Shown here in pieces: positions 31,214 through 41,497 of a DNA stretch of 63,251 nucleotides. The translations under genes were made by a program, and so were the position numbers. Numbering within the stretch: position 1 is the stretch's first letter; the number at the start of each line of letters is the position of its first letter. Origin of the DNA: a virus; IMG/VR virus record IMGVR_UViG_3300042569_000591, positions 1 through 63,251 of that record. One strand, 5' to 3'. A model generated the notes under the pieces. The model was not told the origin of the DNA and did not search any database. It worked only from the letters and a program-made list of their open reading frames with translations.

Positions 31214-31978
31214 ATGAACAGAGTAAAATTAGAGCCTAAGGATAGGACTTATTTATTAAAGATTAAAGAAGCTCCATTGAGCTATTTTATCGCACACAAA
31301 GACACACCTCGTAAACGTCTTTTATATTACAATGAAGAGACTAACACGAATCACCCACTTCGCTATGCGCGAAATTCAAACACACCATTTCAAGATCAAC
31401 AAGATGCCAACGTAATTGTTGAGCCAATTGTTTTTGAAGATGGCGTTCTTAATGTTCCAAAAACAAATCCGGTATTACAAGAATTCTTACATTATCATCC
31501 TGGTAATGGAACTGAATTTTATGAATTTGATGCTGAAAAAGATGCACAAGAGGATGTTAAAGAATTATTCTCTGAAATTGATGCATTAATACTTGCTCGT
31601 GATTTAGCTGATAAAGACTTTAATACTCTTGAGGCAGTAGCTAGATTGGTATTAAGTTCAAATGTAGACAACATGAGCTCTACAGAGATTAAGCGTGATA
31701 TGATGTTGTTTGCTAAGAGATATCCACAAGATTTTATAGAAGCCGCATCTGATCCATTACTTAAGATCAATAACTTTGCTGCTCGTGCATTCACTTCTGG
31801 ATATTTTACATTCCGTGGAAATAAGGATATTCATTTTAACCTAAAAGACAATAAGAAGAGATTGATGACAGTTCCTTTTGGGCATGATCATATTCATGTT
31901 CTTGCATCATATTTGCAGTCAGATGAGGGGTTAGATCTATATAAATTCCTTGAAGAAAAGTTTTCAGGAAATGATTAA
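31214..31978 (+). CDS. Conserved hypothetical protein after the capsid gene
   Basis: The 254-residue protein starts MNRVKLEPKDRTYLLKIKEA with a strand-rich first third (KRLLYYNEETN, then FEDGVLNVPKTNP). A helical, acidic middle (EDVKELFSEIDALILARDLAD) and a C-terminal domain with FTSGYFTFRGNK follow. Homologues often follow the capsid gene in large phages. A head-related role is likely but unproven. Confidence 0.5.
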   Translation: MNRVKLEPKDRTYLLKIKEAPLSYFIAHKDTPRKRLLYYNEETNTNHPLRYARNSNTPFQDQQDANVIVEPIVFEDGVLNVPKTNPVLQEFLHYHPGNGTEFYEFDAEKDAQEDVKELFSEIDALILARDLADKDFNTLEAVARLVLSSNVDNMSSTEIKRDMMLFAKRYPQDFIEAASDPLLKINNFAARAFTSGYFTFRGNKDIHFNLKDNKKRLMTVPFGHDHIHVLASYLQSDEGLDLYKFLEEKFSGND

Positions 31979-31983
31979 CTTTG
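31976..31983 (+). promoter_or_regulatory. -7 box (TAACTTTG)
   Basis: TAACTTTG overlaps the stop codon of the preceding gene and lies 32 nt before the ATG at 32015. A TTG at 31950-31952 gives 23-nt spacing, slightly longer than consensus. Confidence 0.4.
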
Positions 31984-32014
31984 AGCATTGTTTAACCCAT
32001 TAATTTTTTATAAA

Positions 32015-32293
32015 ATGGAAAAGTTTTTATCTATCCCGGTTACCAGTGCTGGTAATCAATTGGTTGCAGTAACTAATGTTATTTTAGTTGATGCTGCTTC
32101 CGCTACTGCTACTGCTACTGCAATTACTTATGCTGGTGGTAAAGTTGTTACATTGACTCATGCTGCTCAAGTTGCATTTAGTATGCGCGATGCAATTCAA
32201 AATGGAATTGCTAATGCATTACAAACATCTTGGACTAATCCAGTCTATGAAATTGCTGTCCCACAAGCAGTAAGTGATATTGCTGTAGCCTAA
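32015..32293 (+). CDS. Small Ala/Thr-rich structural protein candidate
   Basis: From ATG 32015 (MEKFLSIPVTSAGNQLVAV) the protein has 92 residues. An upstream start exists but falls in the leader. An alternating beta pattern (VILVDAAS, ATAITYAGGKVVTLTHA) ends NPVYEIAVPQAVSDIAV. A short gene with its own promoter-like box and terminator suggests high expression, as for a capsid decoration protein. That role is inference. Confidence 0.5.
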   Translation: MEKFLSIPVTSAGNQLVAVTNVILVDAASATATATAITYAGGKVVTLTHAAQVAFSMRDAIQNGIANALQTSWTNPVYEIAVPQAVSDIAVA

Positions 32294-32320
32294 TCTATAG
32301 CTAACTACTACTATGAAAAG

Positions 32321-32346
32321 GGCACTCATATAGAGTGCCTTTTTTT
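32321..32346 (+). terminator. Rho-independent terminator
   Basis: GGCACTC (32321-32327) and GAGTGCC (32333-32339) pair perfectly around a 5-nt loop and run into a T7 tract. It separates the small structural gene from the connector genes. Confidence 0.85.
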
Positions 32347-32349
32347 ATT

Positions 32350-32357
32350 TATCTTTG
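32350..32357 (+). promoter_or_regulatory. -7 box (TATCTTTG) before connector genes
   Basis: TATCTTTG matches TAnnTTTG, is followed by GTACAAA as at 13701-13718, and lies 15 nt before the ATG at 32373. No TTG at consensus distance; the preceding hairpin occupies that place. Confidence 0.4.
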
Positions 32358-32372
32358 TACAAAAGCAGTCAG

Positions 32373-33089
32373 ATGATCAATGACGTTCGAAATACCGTAC
32401 TTTCTATAATCAGCAAGGAGAACCGTGGCTTTATTACGCCATTAGAGTTTAATCTATTTGCTAAGCAAGCTCAATTAGAAATATTTGAGCAATATATATT
32501 TAATTACAGCAATGCAATCAATAAGCAGAATGCTAGAATGCATGGTGAAGGTTATACCGACATTCCTAAGAATATAGTTGAGGTTATAGATTCATTCTCT
32601 GTTCTTTCACCATTATCATATAATGGTATTACAAGTAGATTTACACTACCTGCTGATTACTTTTTCTTAGATAAAGTAGTCTATAATAATAACACAGAGG
32701 TAGAGAAGGTTAGCCATCGTAAGATATTAAATTTATTAAACTCAAATCTAACTACTCCTAATACTGAATATCCAGTATATATAATGGATCAGAATGGAAT
32801 TATTGTATATCCAACAACAATAGCTCCTCCTCCTCCTTATACATCTACATCTATAACAGCACAATATTTAAGATATCCAAAAGATCCACAGTGGACCTAT
32901 TTAACTGTTAATGGAGATCCTGTATTTAATATATCATCATCTACATACCAAGACTTTGAATTACCTTTGGCTGATTTTGCTAATCTAGTAATTAAGATAT
33001 TAGAGTATGCTGGTATATCAATTAGAGAACAAGATGTTGTATCAGCAGCTAAGGCAGAAGAAGTACAAGACATGCAAACTAAACAATAA
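32373..33089 (+). CDS. Head-tail connector / adaptor protein candidate
   Basis: From ATG 32373 (MINDVRNTVLSIISKENRG) the protein has 238 residues. A longer frame opens at a TTG inside the -7 box and is unlikely. FITPLEFNLFAKQAQLEIFEQYIFNY is a helix pattern I know from connector proteins of Bacteroidota podoviruses. A beta domain with RFTLPADYFFLDKVVY and YPVYIMDQNGIIVYP follows. It is predicted to sit below the portal. Coupled to the next gene (TAATG). Confidence 0.6.
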   Translation: MINDVRNTVLSIISKENRGFITPLEFNLFAKQAQLEIFEQYIFNYSNAINKQNARMHGEGYTDIPKNIVEVIDSFSVLSPLSYNGITSRFTLPADYFFLDKVVYNNNTEVEKVSHRKILNLLNSNLTTPNTEYPVYIMDQNGIIVYPTTIAPPPPYTSTSITAQYLRYPKDPQWTYLTVNGDPVFNISSSTYQDFELPLADFANLVIKILEYAGISIREQDVVSAAKAEEVQDMQTKQ

Positions 33090-33997
33090 TGGCATATATT
33101 ACTAACTATCAGTACTATACCAACAATGGTAACACACCTGAAGACGCAAACTGGGGATCGTATCAGTATGTCAGTTTAGCTGACATTGTTAACAATTTTA
33201 TGTTGATGTATGTTGGCAATGATAAGTTGGTCAACAATGTAGACAGATATACTGTATTATTTCATGCAAAAAGAGCAATACAGGAATTAAACTATGACGC
33301 ATTAAGAAATATTAAGGTTTTAGAGTTTGAGTTAGGTGATCAATTGAAGATGGTGTTACCTCCTGACTATGTTAACTATGCAAGGATATCAATGTTGCGA
33401 AATGGCGTATTATATCCACTTACAGAGTCACGTCAGAGTATTACAGCTACAGCATATTTACAAGACAATAATGGTGACATTGTGTTTGATTCAAATGGTG
33501 AAGTAGTTGTAGGTGATGCTAAACTAGATATACTTCGTCAAAAAAACCAATTATATGTTGGTCCCGGACCATACTATAACCAATGGGGATGGGAATACGA
33601 AGGAGAGTGGTATTTTGGATACCCTATTGCAAATAACTTTGGATTAGAAACAGCCGATGCTAATATCAATCCTAAATTCTTTGTTAATAAGGCAGCAGGA
33701 GTAATTGATTTTACATCTGGCGTTCAATATGCATATATTGTGCTTGAGTACATTTCAGATGGAATGGAAAATGGAGATGATAGTTTGATTACAATTAACA
33801 AGCTAGCAGAAGAATATATTTACGCTTACTTAAAGTGGGCTCTTCTTAATAATAAGTATGGAGTTCAAGAATATATCATCAACAGAGTTAAAAAAGATAA
33901 AACAGCTATGTTGAGAAATACTAAAATTAGATTAAGCAACATGCATCCTGGTCGCTTGCTTATGGCTATGCGTGGTAAGGATAAATGGATTAAATAG
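33089..33997 (+). CDS. Tail ring / tubular structural protein candidate
   Basis: 302 residues: YVSLADIVNNFMLMYVGNDKLV, then RYTVLFHAKRAIQELNYDALR, then DQLKMVLPPDYVNYARISML. The order of an N-terminal helical domain and LPPDYVNYxR strand occurs in ring or tail-tube proteins of crAss-like and related phages. The last 60 residues are basic and helical (RLSNMHPGRLLMAMRGKDKW). Assignment rests on family memory and position. Confidence 0.6.
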   Translation: MAYITNYQYYTNNGNTPEDANWGSYQYVSLADIVNNFMLMYVGNDKLVNNVDRYTVLFHAKRAIQELNYDALRNIKVLEFELGDQLKMVLPPDYVNYARISMLRNGVLYPLTESRQSITATAYLQDNNGDIVFDSNGEVVVGDAKLDILRQKNQLYVGPGPYYNQWGWEYEGEWYFGYPIANNFGLETADANINPKFFVNKAAGVIDFTSGVQYAYIVLEYISDGMENGDDSLITINKLAEEYIYAYLKWALLNNKYGVQEYIINRVKKDKTAMLRNTKIRLSNMHPGRLLMAMRGKDKWIK

Positions 33998-33999
33998 AT

Positions 34000-36900
34000 A
34001 TGGCTGATACTCAAAGAACATTCCTTGCCGGACGGATGAATAAAGACCTTGACGAAAGGTTAATTCCAGACGGAGAGTACCGTGATGCGGTAAACGTAAC
34101 TATTGATACGTCGGAAGGCGCTAACATTGGTGCAGTTCAAAACGCATTAGGTAATAGTATAACGACAAATATAGCTAACATACTTTCTAAATATCAAGTA
34201 AATGCGCCATTAAATGCGGTGACTATTGGAGCTATATCCGTTGAAGCAGAAAATTTACTTTATTGGTTTGTAAAAGCAGATAATTTTGAGGGTATATTTG
34301 AATACAATCAAGTTACTAACAATTCTTTGTTAGTACTTGGATGTGAGATACCAAATGCGGTTCGTTTAAATTTTGATAAAAACTATCTAATTACTGGCGT
34401 TAATTACGTTACAGATGGGAATGGTGGTGGTCTACTTATTTGGAATGACAACTTAAATCCACCTAGAAAGATTAATATTAATAGATGTAAGACGTATAAT
34501 TTAAACGATCCTAGAATAAATGATGATATTAATTTGATCGTCGCGCCTCCATTAAACTCTCCTTTTATATCGTTAAGTACTCAAACAACATCTAGTTCTA
34601 ATCCAAATAACATTGAGGATAAATTTGTTTATTTCAGTTATAGGTATAAGTACATAGATAATGAGTATTCATCAATGTCTCCATTTTCGGCTGCATCGTT
34701 TAATCCTAAAATGCTTCAAATTGATACTGAAACAGGAGATAATAAAGGAATGCTTAATGAATTCAACCAAGTCCAAGTTACATTTGAGACGGGTAATGAA
34801 TTTGTAAAAGAGATACAATTATTGGTTTGGGAGTCTAGAACATTGAATGTAAAAATAGTTGAGACCCTAAATAAAGAAGAGATGGGTATACAAAGTAATT
34901 CTGCGTATAGCTTCTACTTTATGAATAATAAAACATACGCAGCACTTCCGTCTGATCAGGTAAGTAGATTATTCGATAATGTACCATTGAAGGCACTGTC
35001 TCAAGATATTATAGGTAGTCGATTAATAATGGGTAACTATACTCAATTTAGAGATCTTATTGGATATAATTCAAAAGAATTTATTGATATAGATTACACA
35101 GTTAAGTATGTTGACGAAACAGTTTCATCGTTACCTAAACAAACATGGAGAAGCGATAGAGATTATGAGATTGGTATTGCATACTTGGATGATTACGGTC
35201 GTATGACCACTGTACTTACCACTACTAACGATAACTCTGTAAATGATTTATCCAATTCTGTATATATTCCTGCTGCCAATTCTAGTACTGCTAATTCATT
35301 AATTGTTAGCATTAAAAATGAGGCTCCTGAATGGGCTACTGGATACAGGTTGTTTGTAAAGCAATCAAAAACTGAATACTATAATATATTTCCTATTACT
35401 TTTTTAAAAAAGAATAATTTTAGATATTTCCTTATTAATGAGGCTGATAGAGATAAGATAAAAGTAAATGGATATATTATATTCAAATCATCTGGCGGAT
35501 CACCGACCAACTCAAACAAACAGTTTAAGATACTAGAGCTTGAGCAAAAGGAAGCATTATTTATTCCAAATGCTATAGAGGGCTTATATTTTAAAATAAA
35601 AGCAGATCCTACGGATTCATTTTTAGCAACATCTAATCAACAATCATATTCAAAAAATGCATCTGGTAGAGGTCCTAGACCAATAGCGTGTACAACTGAT
35701 CCAGATACACAGCCTCCGGTAACTAATAGATTTTTTGATATCCAAGGCCCTGTATATTATTCAGGAACATCACCAAGTAGCACTATAAATCAAGGACCTA
35801 CTGTAAGTGCTAATATATCATCATCTGTATCAACAACAGATTTAAGATTAACCATAGAAATAGTTAACTCAGTTACATTTAGATGGACTATAGATGTTGG
35901 TCAAAACTGGTGGATAGCTGATTTACCTATAAGTACATCACCTATATCATTACAGGCTACAGGTTTTTCTATATCTGTTCAATTCTCATCAAACGGTTTA
36001 GCTGGAAGTCCTCAGTATAACATTGGAGACAAGTTTGTGTTTAATGTTAGAACTTTAAGTGCATTAAGTGGAACACCAGCGCAGCCGAATGGTAACAGAG
36101 GTTTGCCGCCATCAGTTCCATTAAGTGGTCAAACAAATACATATGGAGGTCACGCAGTAATTGAAGGTCCTGGCCCTATTTTCCCTGGAGCTGTCATAAG
36201 TATTAATATATTGAATGATGGCCCTCAAACTAGTGCCCCTGGTCAAAATGCTTCTTCGATGACATTCCAGGCATCTCAAGGATATTACAAAAATATAGAG
36301 GAGTGGTTTTGGCAATCAGGTGCTTATTTATCTTTTGTTCAATATGATCAAAATGGAAATAACTTACAGGCAGCTGCAGTTACATTTAGAGATGGTTCAT
36401 TTATAACCAATTCGCCTAGTAATCAAATGCAGCAGCAATTATCTGGATCAAACTTTATGTTAATTAGAGGTTTTGGTGATGCTAGTGTATGTAGTAAAAA
36501 CTTAATACAAGTTGAACTAAAAGTAACTCAAACACCACCAAATGCTCAATTATCAGCTGAAACGGTGCCATTTGATGATGATGTAGATATCTACTATGAA
36601 ATGAGTAGAACATATCCTATAGAAACAGGAAATCACTTAGTTTTATGGAAATATGATGTATCTACAATTGCTGCAAATACAACCTTAATTCAAAATGGAA
36701 ATAAATATCCACACTATTTTGATGTTGGTCAGTCTGTATATGTAACTGCATCAAATATACCTGCTGGATATTACACAATAACTAATGTACCTAATAGATA
36801 CTCAATAACTATTAACTTTTCAGCCGCATCATCTGCTCCTGGTGGAGTATCTAATAGTGACTTAGAAAAGGATCAATCAGGTACGCTTAATCAAGCTGTT

Positions 36901-37911
36901 ATTAAGTTAAATAATACTGGCAATAAAAATTCAGACTACAATGCATATTGCTACGGTAGTGGTGTTGAGTCAAATAGAATACTAGATGGGTTTAATGAGC
37001 CTTGGTTAAAATACAGCATACGCGCAAGTGGTGTTATTGAAGACTATAGTCAGCAAATAAAAGATACATCAGTAACATATAGCGGTCTTTATCGTTGGGA
37101 CTCATCAATTAATAGATTAAACGAATTTAACTTATCTATTTCTAATTTCAAGAATTTAGATAAAAACTTTGGAACGGTACAAAAGCTTTATGCTAGGACT
37201 ACTGACTTGATTGTATTACACCAAGATAAGATTACATCTGTTCTTTATGGTAAAAACCTATTGGTTGATGCTGTAGGTGGTGGATCAGTAGCTTCAGTTC
37301 CTGAAGTTCTTGGTACTCAGATTGCTTTACCTTATGAGTTTGGTATATCATCAAACCCAGAAAGTTTTGCAGTGTGGAGTGATAGAATGTATTTTACTGA
37401 TGCTAAAAGAGGTGTAGTTCTTCAAGTGCAAGGTGATCAGGTCATGCAGATATCTAGGATGGGTATGTCTGATTACTTTAGAGATCTATTAGCAAGCACA
37501 CCAAACATGGCAAAGCTTGGCGCATATGATCCATACAACCATAACTATGTCATTGCATCAACAAATAGAAGAAATACTCCATGCGATATACAGATAAATC
37601 CTATAAAAGATAGTTTTCCATATAATACAGGAGGATCACTTGATTATTTATTTTCAATATCAGGCACAACAAGTTGGGGAATTCTATTAGTTGATAATGG
37701 TTTTGGGACAAACTGGGTTGAAATACCTCCTTATTGTCAGTCAGGAATTGGTGCGCAAGACATATATGCAAGAATTCAAAATAATACCACGCTCACTCAA
37801 AGAAGAGTTATTCTTAGAGTTTATTACTGTAATACATATGTAGATTACACACTTACTCAAGGACGTGGACCAAGAACAAATTTTAATATCATAACATTAG
37901 GTAAAAAATGA
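34000..37911 (+). CDS. Large tail structural (stabilisation-type) protein
   Basis: This 1303-residue protein begins ADTQRTFLAGRMNKDLDERL, then PDGEYRDAVNVTI. That start is a reliable marker of a large tail protein in Bacteroidota phages (called tail stabilisation protein in crAss-like genomes). The middle is all-beta with many Asn/Ser/Thr loops. A section around residues 560-960 has Ig-like or carbohydrate-binding-like patterns, after which conserved sequence resumes (LYRWDSSINRLNEFNLS, AVWSDRMYFTDAKRG). It probably forms the tail hub or nozzle. The last bases overlap the adhesin start. Confidence 0.75.
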   Translation: MADTQRTFLAGRMNKDLDERLIPDGEYRDAVNVTIDTSEGANIGAVQNALGNSITTNIANILSKYQVNAPLNAVTIGAISVEAENLLYWFVKADNFEGIFEYNQVTNNSLLVLGCEIPNAVRLNFDKNYLITGVNYVTDGNGGGLLIWNDNLNPPRKININRCKTYNLNDPRINDDINLIVAPPLNSPFISLSTQTTSSSNPNNIEDKFVYFSYRYKYIDNEYSSMSPFSAASFNPKMLQIDTETGDNKGMLNEFNQVQVTFETGNEFVKEIQLLVWESRTLNVKIVETLNKEEMGIQSNSAYSFYFMNNKTYAALPSDQVSRLFDNVPLKALSQDIIGSRLIMGNYTQFRDLIGYNSKEFIDIDYTVKYVDETVSSLPKQTWRSDRDYEIGIAYLDDYGRMTTVLTTTNDNSVNDLSNSVYIPAANSSTANSLIVSIKNEAPEWATGYRLFVKQSKTEYYNIFPITFLKKNNFRYFLINEADRDKIKVNGYIIFKSSGGSPTNSNKQFKILELEQKEALFIPNAIEGLYFKIKADPTDSFLATSNQQSYSKNASGRGPRPIACTTDPDTQPPVTNRFFDIQGPVYYSGTSPSSTINQGPTVSANISSSVSTTDLRLTIEIVNSVTFRWTIDVGQNWWIADLPISTSPISLQATGFSISVQFSSNGLAGSPQYNIGDKFVFNVRTLSALSGTPAQPNGNRGLPPSVPLSGQTNTYGGHAVIEGPGPIFPGAVISINILNDGPQTSAPGQNASSMTFQASQGYYKNIEEWFWQSGAYLSFVQYDQNGNNLQAAAVTFRDGSFITNSPSNQMQQQLSGSNFMLIRGFGDASVCSKNLIQVELKVTQTPPNAQLSAETVPFDDDVDIYYEMSRTYPIETGNHLVLWKYDVSTIAANTTLIQNGNKYPHYFDVGQSVYVTASNIPAGYYTITNVPNRYSITINFSAASSAPGGVSNSDLEKDQSGTLNQAVIKLNNTGNKNSDYNAYCYGSGVESNRILDGFNEPWLKYSIRASGVIEDYSQQIKDTSVTYSGLYRWDSSINRLNEFNLSISNFKNLDKNFGTVQKLYARTTDLIVLHQDKITSVLYGKNLLVDAVGGGSVASVPEVLGTQIALPYEFGISSNPESFAVWSDRMYFTDAKRGVVLQVQGDQVMQISRMGMSDYFRDLLASTPNMAKLGAYDPYNHNYVIASTNRRNTPCDIQINPIKDSFPYNTGGSLDYLFSISGTTSWGILLVDNGFGTNWVEIPPYCQSGIGAQDIYARIQNNTTLTQRRVILRVYYCNTYVDYTLTQGRGPRTNFNIITLGKK

Positions 37912-40562
37912 GTGTAAAAACTAAGCAGTTATTTAGCTACACAGGTAGTTTAACATATACGATTGATAATGTAGTGTTAAGTGATGGTGCGATTGCATTA
38001 TTTGATGCATCTACAGGGATTGGTGGAGTTGGGTATGTACCATATAATGGATCTTTAGTTACTGTTGTTGCTGGTGATGTTTTATCAGACTATCGTCAAC
38101 TTGCTCCAACATTAAATAATAAGCTATATTACTTAGTTTCTAATACTGAATATACAGCAGCTGACAAAACAATAATACTTGGTTTGGCAACTGAAATTCC
38201 AGTTATCTATTCTGGAGGAGTTTTTACAGGTCAGTTCGTTTTCTCAAATCCAAATAATTACGAATATGTCTATTTATTGTGGGATTATGAGGATAAAATT
38301 AACACGGTTGCATCTTACAAGGGCGTAACAGAAAGTCGATCAATTGACATGTCTTTTGGTTCTAATATAGGTAGAGCTGGTATTAATTTCAATACTGCTG
38401 ATCCTGATCAACCAACTAGATATCAGGTTGAGTGGAATGGAGAAATTGTTATTGATACTAAATATGTTGGGGTTAATTCTTCTTCCAACTATAATGCATT
38501 AATTGCAGCTGGAGTCCCGGTAGATGAAATAGGATTAGTTGCTCCATATGACGGTACAGTAAATAATGGTGTTGGTACTGCTGAATTCTATAAGAATCTT
38601 CCAGTATCAGATGCTAGCTTAATTGTCTCATCTCCATTTAGTGGGTCTACTTGGATTGTAAATAAAATTAGTCCATATTTAACTCAGTTTTATATTGATA
38701 ATGATCCTGGAACACCTTTAAATGTATGTGCTCAATGTCCTAATGTATCTACTTACCATAATGGCGTTGATGCCCTGCCAAATGTTGGAGATCAGTTGTT
38801 TACAACAAGCACAGGTTCAGATGTTTACATTGGTGATGATTCTCTACATCTTATTGATAGCACATCGTGTGTGACTCCTCCTATATCTAACTTAAGCTAT
38901 ATTGAGGTAAGTCCAACTGGTGAGGTGGCATCAAAACAAAGTTGTACTTGTTCAGAATTTGCGGTTCCATTTATTATTGCAGATCCAATATCAACTGCTA
39001 CCAATGTATCAGAAAATGTAACTATTGAAGTTATTAATAACCCAACCTCATGGAATTTACTTGCAAGTACATTGCCAAATCAAGTAACATTTTCAAATGG
39101 GGATTTATATTTTAATAATTGTCCTGCAGGAGTATACTCAATAACAGTTAGAGCTCAAAATTGCTTTGGCGTTAGCTTAGCTGTTACAATTCCTATTACA
39201 GTGTCTGATCCTGGAAATATGAAGCCTTTTTTAATTGACGTTGAGCAATTTAAAGAATCTGGATCAGATGCTTGCTTGGTTATACCCACGTTCACTTTAA
39301 TGTACTTTGACGGTGATGGATATATACCTGATTTAGTAGATAAAGTATTCTATGATTCAGATGGATTACGTCCATTTATGGGAGGTAAAAAATGGTATCA
39401 GATTAATGACTCAGATTATAGCATACAAATTGACCAAGATGGAACAATTATTGCTAAATCTAATTGTCCTGGCACTACTACAACAACTACGACAACTAGT
39501 ACAACTACTCTTCCAACTGGAACATACTTTTCAGGAACATCTTGCTCTGATAATTCAGTTACTGTAGTTTTAAGAAATTCATTAGGTACTCCGATAACTA
39601 CATCATTAGTTGTTAGAACTACAGATGGTAATTGTTGGAGAATAAATGGATCAACATCGGCATCATTTCCTTATTACAATATAGTCACGCCTATTGTTAC
39701 ATATGCAGATTGCACTGCGTGTACTGGAACTACTACAACAACGACTACTACAACAACTACAACGGCAACTCCTGTAAGTAGTTTTGATCTTGATGTAACT
39801 CCATTTAATACAAGTGTATTAGCATGTACATCCACACCATCTTATGTTACATATTATCATACTGGAACACTAGCAGTAAACAGTTTTGTTTACATTGACT
39901 CAGGAGCTACTACATTGTTTGATGGAGCATTTTTATGGTATTTAGTTAGAAAATCAGGTGTAATTTATGCTTGCTTAATTGCTGACACTGGTCAAATACT
40001 GCAATTATTAGCTTGTTCTGGTGTAACTACTACAACTACAACGACAACAATACCTTATTACTACTATATTGGTAATAAATGTGTTGGTGGTGCTTCTGTG
40101 TTGATGAGATACCAAGGATTTGAGCCTCTGTCTCTTCCTAATTTCATAAAAGATAGTAATGGAGATTGTATTACTATATCAGCAACAGCATCTCCAGGTT
40201 CTCAGAATGGTGATATTTACTATGTATATGGAAGCTGCTCTGAATGTGCAGCAACTACAACCACGACATCAACTACAACCACGACATCAACAACTACAAC
40301 AACTACGACAACCACAACTACAACAATGCCAACTTATACGAAGTTGGTTTTGTCATACTCTTCTTCACAATCATCTGTTTGTACAGATATAAATATTGGA
40401 GATTATTATGTAAATGGAGCAATTGGTATTCCTGGAAATAATATCTTTACAGATATCTTAGGAGTTACATTAGCTCCTGCTGGTTGGTATTTGAATTTAA
40501 TTATTAATGTTGCTTACGAGTGGGACGGATCAGACTGGACCGGGGCAACTAAATCTTGCTAA
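37908..40562 (+). CDS. Modular adhesin with poly-threonine linkers
   Basis: 884 residues. The N-terminal ~330 residues are a beta-rich tail-binding region. An Ig-like domain (about 345-440) is followed by four Thr tracts, at nt ~39474-39512, 39728-39770, 40024-40053 and 40251-40328. The tracts separate small Cys-containing modules (for example YYYIGNKC, then GDCITISATASPGSQ, then GSCSECAA). Modules near the tracts resemble each other, which implies duplication. Thr tracts would act as stiff, possibly O-glycosylated spacers. It is probably a tail tip or fibre binding the host surface. Confidence 0.65.
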   Translation: MSVKTKQLFSYTGSLTYTIDNVVLSDGAIALFDASTGIGGVGYVPYNGSLVTVVAGDVLSDYRQLAPTLNNKLYYLVSNTEYTAADKTIILGLATEIPVIYSGGVFTGQFVFSNPNNYEYVYLLWDYEDKINTVASYKGVTESRSIDMSFGSNIGRAGINFNTADPDQPTRYQVEWNGEIVIDTKYVGVNSSSNYNALIAAGVPVDEIGLVAPYDGTVNNGVGTAEFYKNLPVSDASLIVSSPFSGSTWIVNKISPYLTQFYIDNDPGTPLNVCAQCPNVSTYHNGVDALPNVGDQLFTTSTGSDVYIGDDSLHLIDSTSCVTPPISNLSYIEVSPTGEVASKQSCTCSEFAVPFIIADPISTATNVSENVTIEVINNPTSWNLLASTLPNQVTFSNGDLYFNNCPAGVYSITVRAQNCFGVSLAVTIPITVSDPGNMKPFLIDVEQFKESGSDACLVIPTFTLMYFDGDGYIPDLVDKVFYDSDGLRPFMGGKKWYQINDSDYSIQIDQDGTIIAKSNCPGTTTTTTTTSTTTLPTGTYFSGTSCSDNSVTVVLRNSLGTPITTSLVVRTTDGNCWRINGSTSASFPYYNIVTPIVTYADCTACTGTTTTTTTTTTTTATPVSSFDLDVTPFNTSVLACTSTPSYVTYYHTGTLAVNSFVYIDSGATTLFDGAFLWYLVRKSGVIYACLIADTGQILQLLACSGVTTTTTTTTIPYYYYIGNKCVGGASVLMRYQGFEPLSLPNFIKDSNGDCITISATASPGSQNGDIYYVYGSCSECAATTTTTSTTTTTSTTTTTTTTTTTTMPTYTKLVLSYSSSQSSVCTDINIGDYYVNGAIGIPGNNIFTDILGVTLAPAGWYLNLIINVAYEWDGSDWTGATKSC

Positions 40563-41479
40563 TGAAGACATTAAGAATGTTGTCAGCGCAACCTGCGCTT
40601 GACTACTATGCTTGGCAGATAGAGGTGTGTATACATAACTTTGCATCTCTAGGATATAAGAACATTGACATAGTCGCTGGCTATCAAGACGAGATACCAG
40701 AATCATGGAATAAGCTGTATCAGACCTACTCTGACATAGCTAGATTCTTCTTCTATAAAGATACCATGGGTGACTGCAATTACCCACCTGCTATTCAGGC
40801 CCACTTACTTCAGAAGCATTTTAAGAAGCATCCAGAACTAAAAGACGACGTGTTCTTTTTTCACGATGCTGACTTTGTATTCACCAAATATATGGACTTC
40901 ACACCATATATAGATGGCGATACTTGGTACTTCTCAGACACTATCTCATACATAGGCTACGACTATATCATGAGCAAGGGAGAAGAGGTCTTAAAAGCGA
41001 TGTGTAATCAAGTCGGAATATCTCGCAAATTAGTTGAGTTCTACAAAAACAAAAGCGGTGGCGCTCAAAAACTAATGAAGAATTTAACGTCACATTATTG
41101 GAAAAAGGTTGAGCAAGATAGTAAGGCTTTATATAACATACTGAACAACCTTCAACATGTTAGAAAGGAAGGCGATCCGAACGGCATACAAGCATGGACT
41201 GCAAGCATGTGGGCAGAGCTATGGAATGCTTGGTTTTTTGGACATCAAGTTGAAGTGCCTAAAGACTTTGACTTTGCTTGGGCAACATGTCCGTCTATTA
41301 AATGGGATGAATTATATTTTTTTCATAATGCCGGTGTAATGAATGCCAATCAAGGTATGTTTCATAAGGCAGCATACATGCATGAGATACCGTTTGATAC
41401 TGATATAAAACTTGATCCAAATAGATGCTCACATAAGTACTATGAGATTATCAAAAGCATGAAAAGCTGCTTGGTCTAA
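40562..41479 (+). CDS. Glycosyltransferase-like protein (GT-A type, candidate)
   Basis: From ATG 40562 (TAATG with the adhesin stop) the protein has 305 residues. VFFFHDADFVF places an Asp-x-Asp-like motif (about residues 101-104) after a strand, as in GT-A glycosyltransferases. TLRMLSAQPALDYYAWQIEV and the NIDIVAGYQDE strand resemble the nucleotide-sugar half, and YFFHNAGVM the acceptor side. Its place directly after the Thr-rich adhesin suggests it could glycosylate that protein. I have no proof of the fold; the motif and order are the only basis. Confidence 0.5.
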   Translation: MKTLRMLSAQPALDYYAWQIEVCIHNFASLGYKNIDIVAGYQDEIPESWNKLYQTYSDIARFFFYKDTMGDCNYPPAIQAHLLQKHFKKHPELKDDVFFFHDADFVFTKYMDFTPYIDGDTWYFSDTISYIGYDYIMSKGEEVLKAMCNQVGISRKLVEFYKNKSGGAQKLMKNLTSHYWKKVEQDSKALYNILNNLQHVRKEGDPNGIQAWTASMWAELWNAWFFGHQVEVPKDFDFAWATCPSIKWDELYFFHNAGVMNANQGMFHKAAYMHEIPFDTDIKLDPNRCSHKYYEIIKSMKSCLV

Positions 41480-41485
41480 AATTCG

Positions 41486-41493
41486 TAACTTTG
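41486..41493 (+). promoter_or_regulatory. -7 box (TAACTTTG)
   Basis: TAACTTTG lies 5 nt before the ATG at 41498, unusually close, so an RNA starting about 7 nt downstream would be leaderless or nearly so. No TTG at consensus spacing. Confidence 0.35.
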
Positions 41494-41497
41494 TTAT

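Noticed and set aside
39474-40328. Repeated ACT/ACA triplets that could look like a CRISPR or satellite array
   Set aside because: They stay in frame as poly-threonine within one long gene, with unequal spacing and no constant repeat unit.
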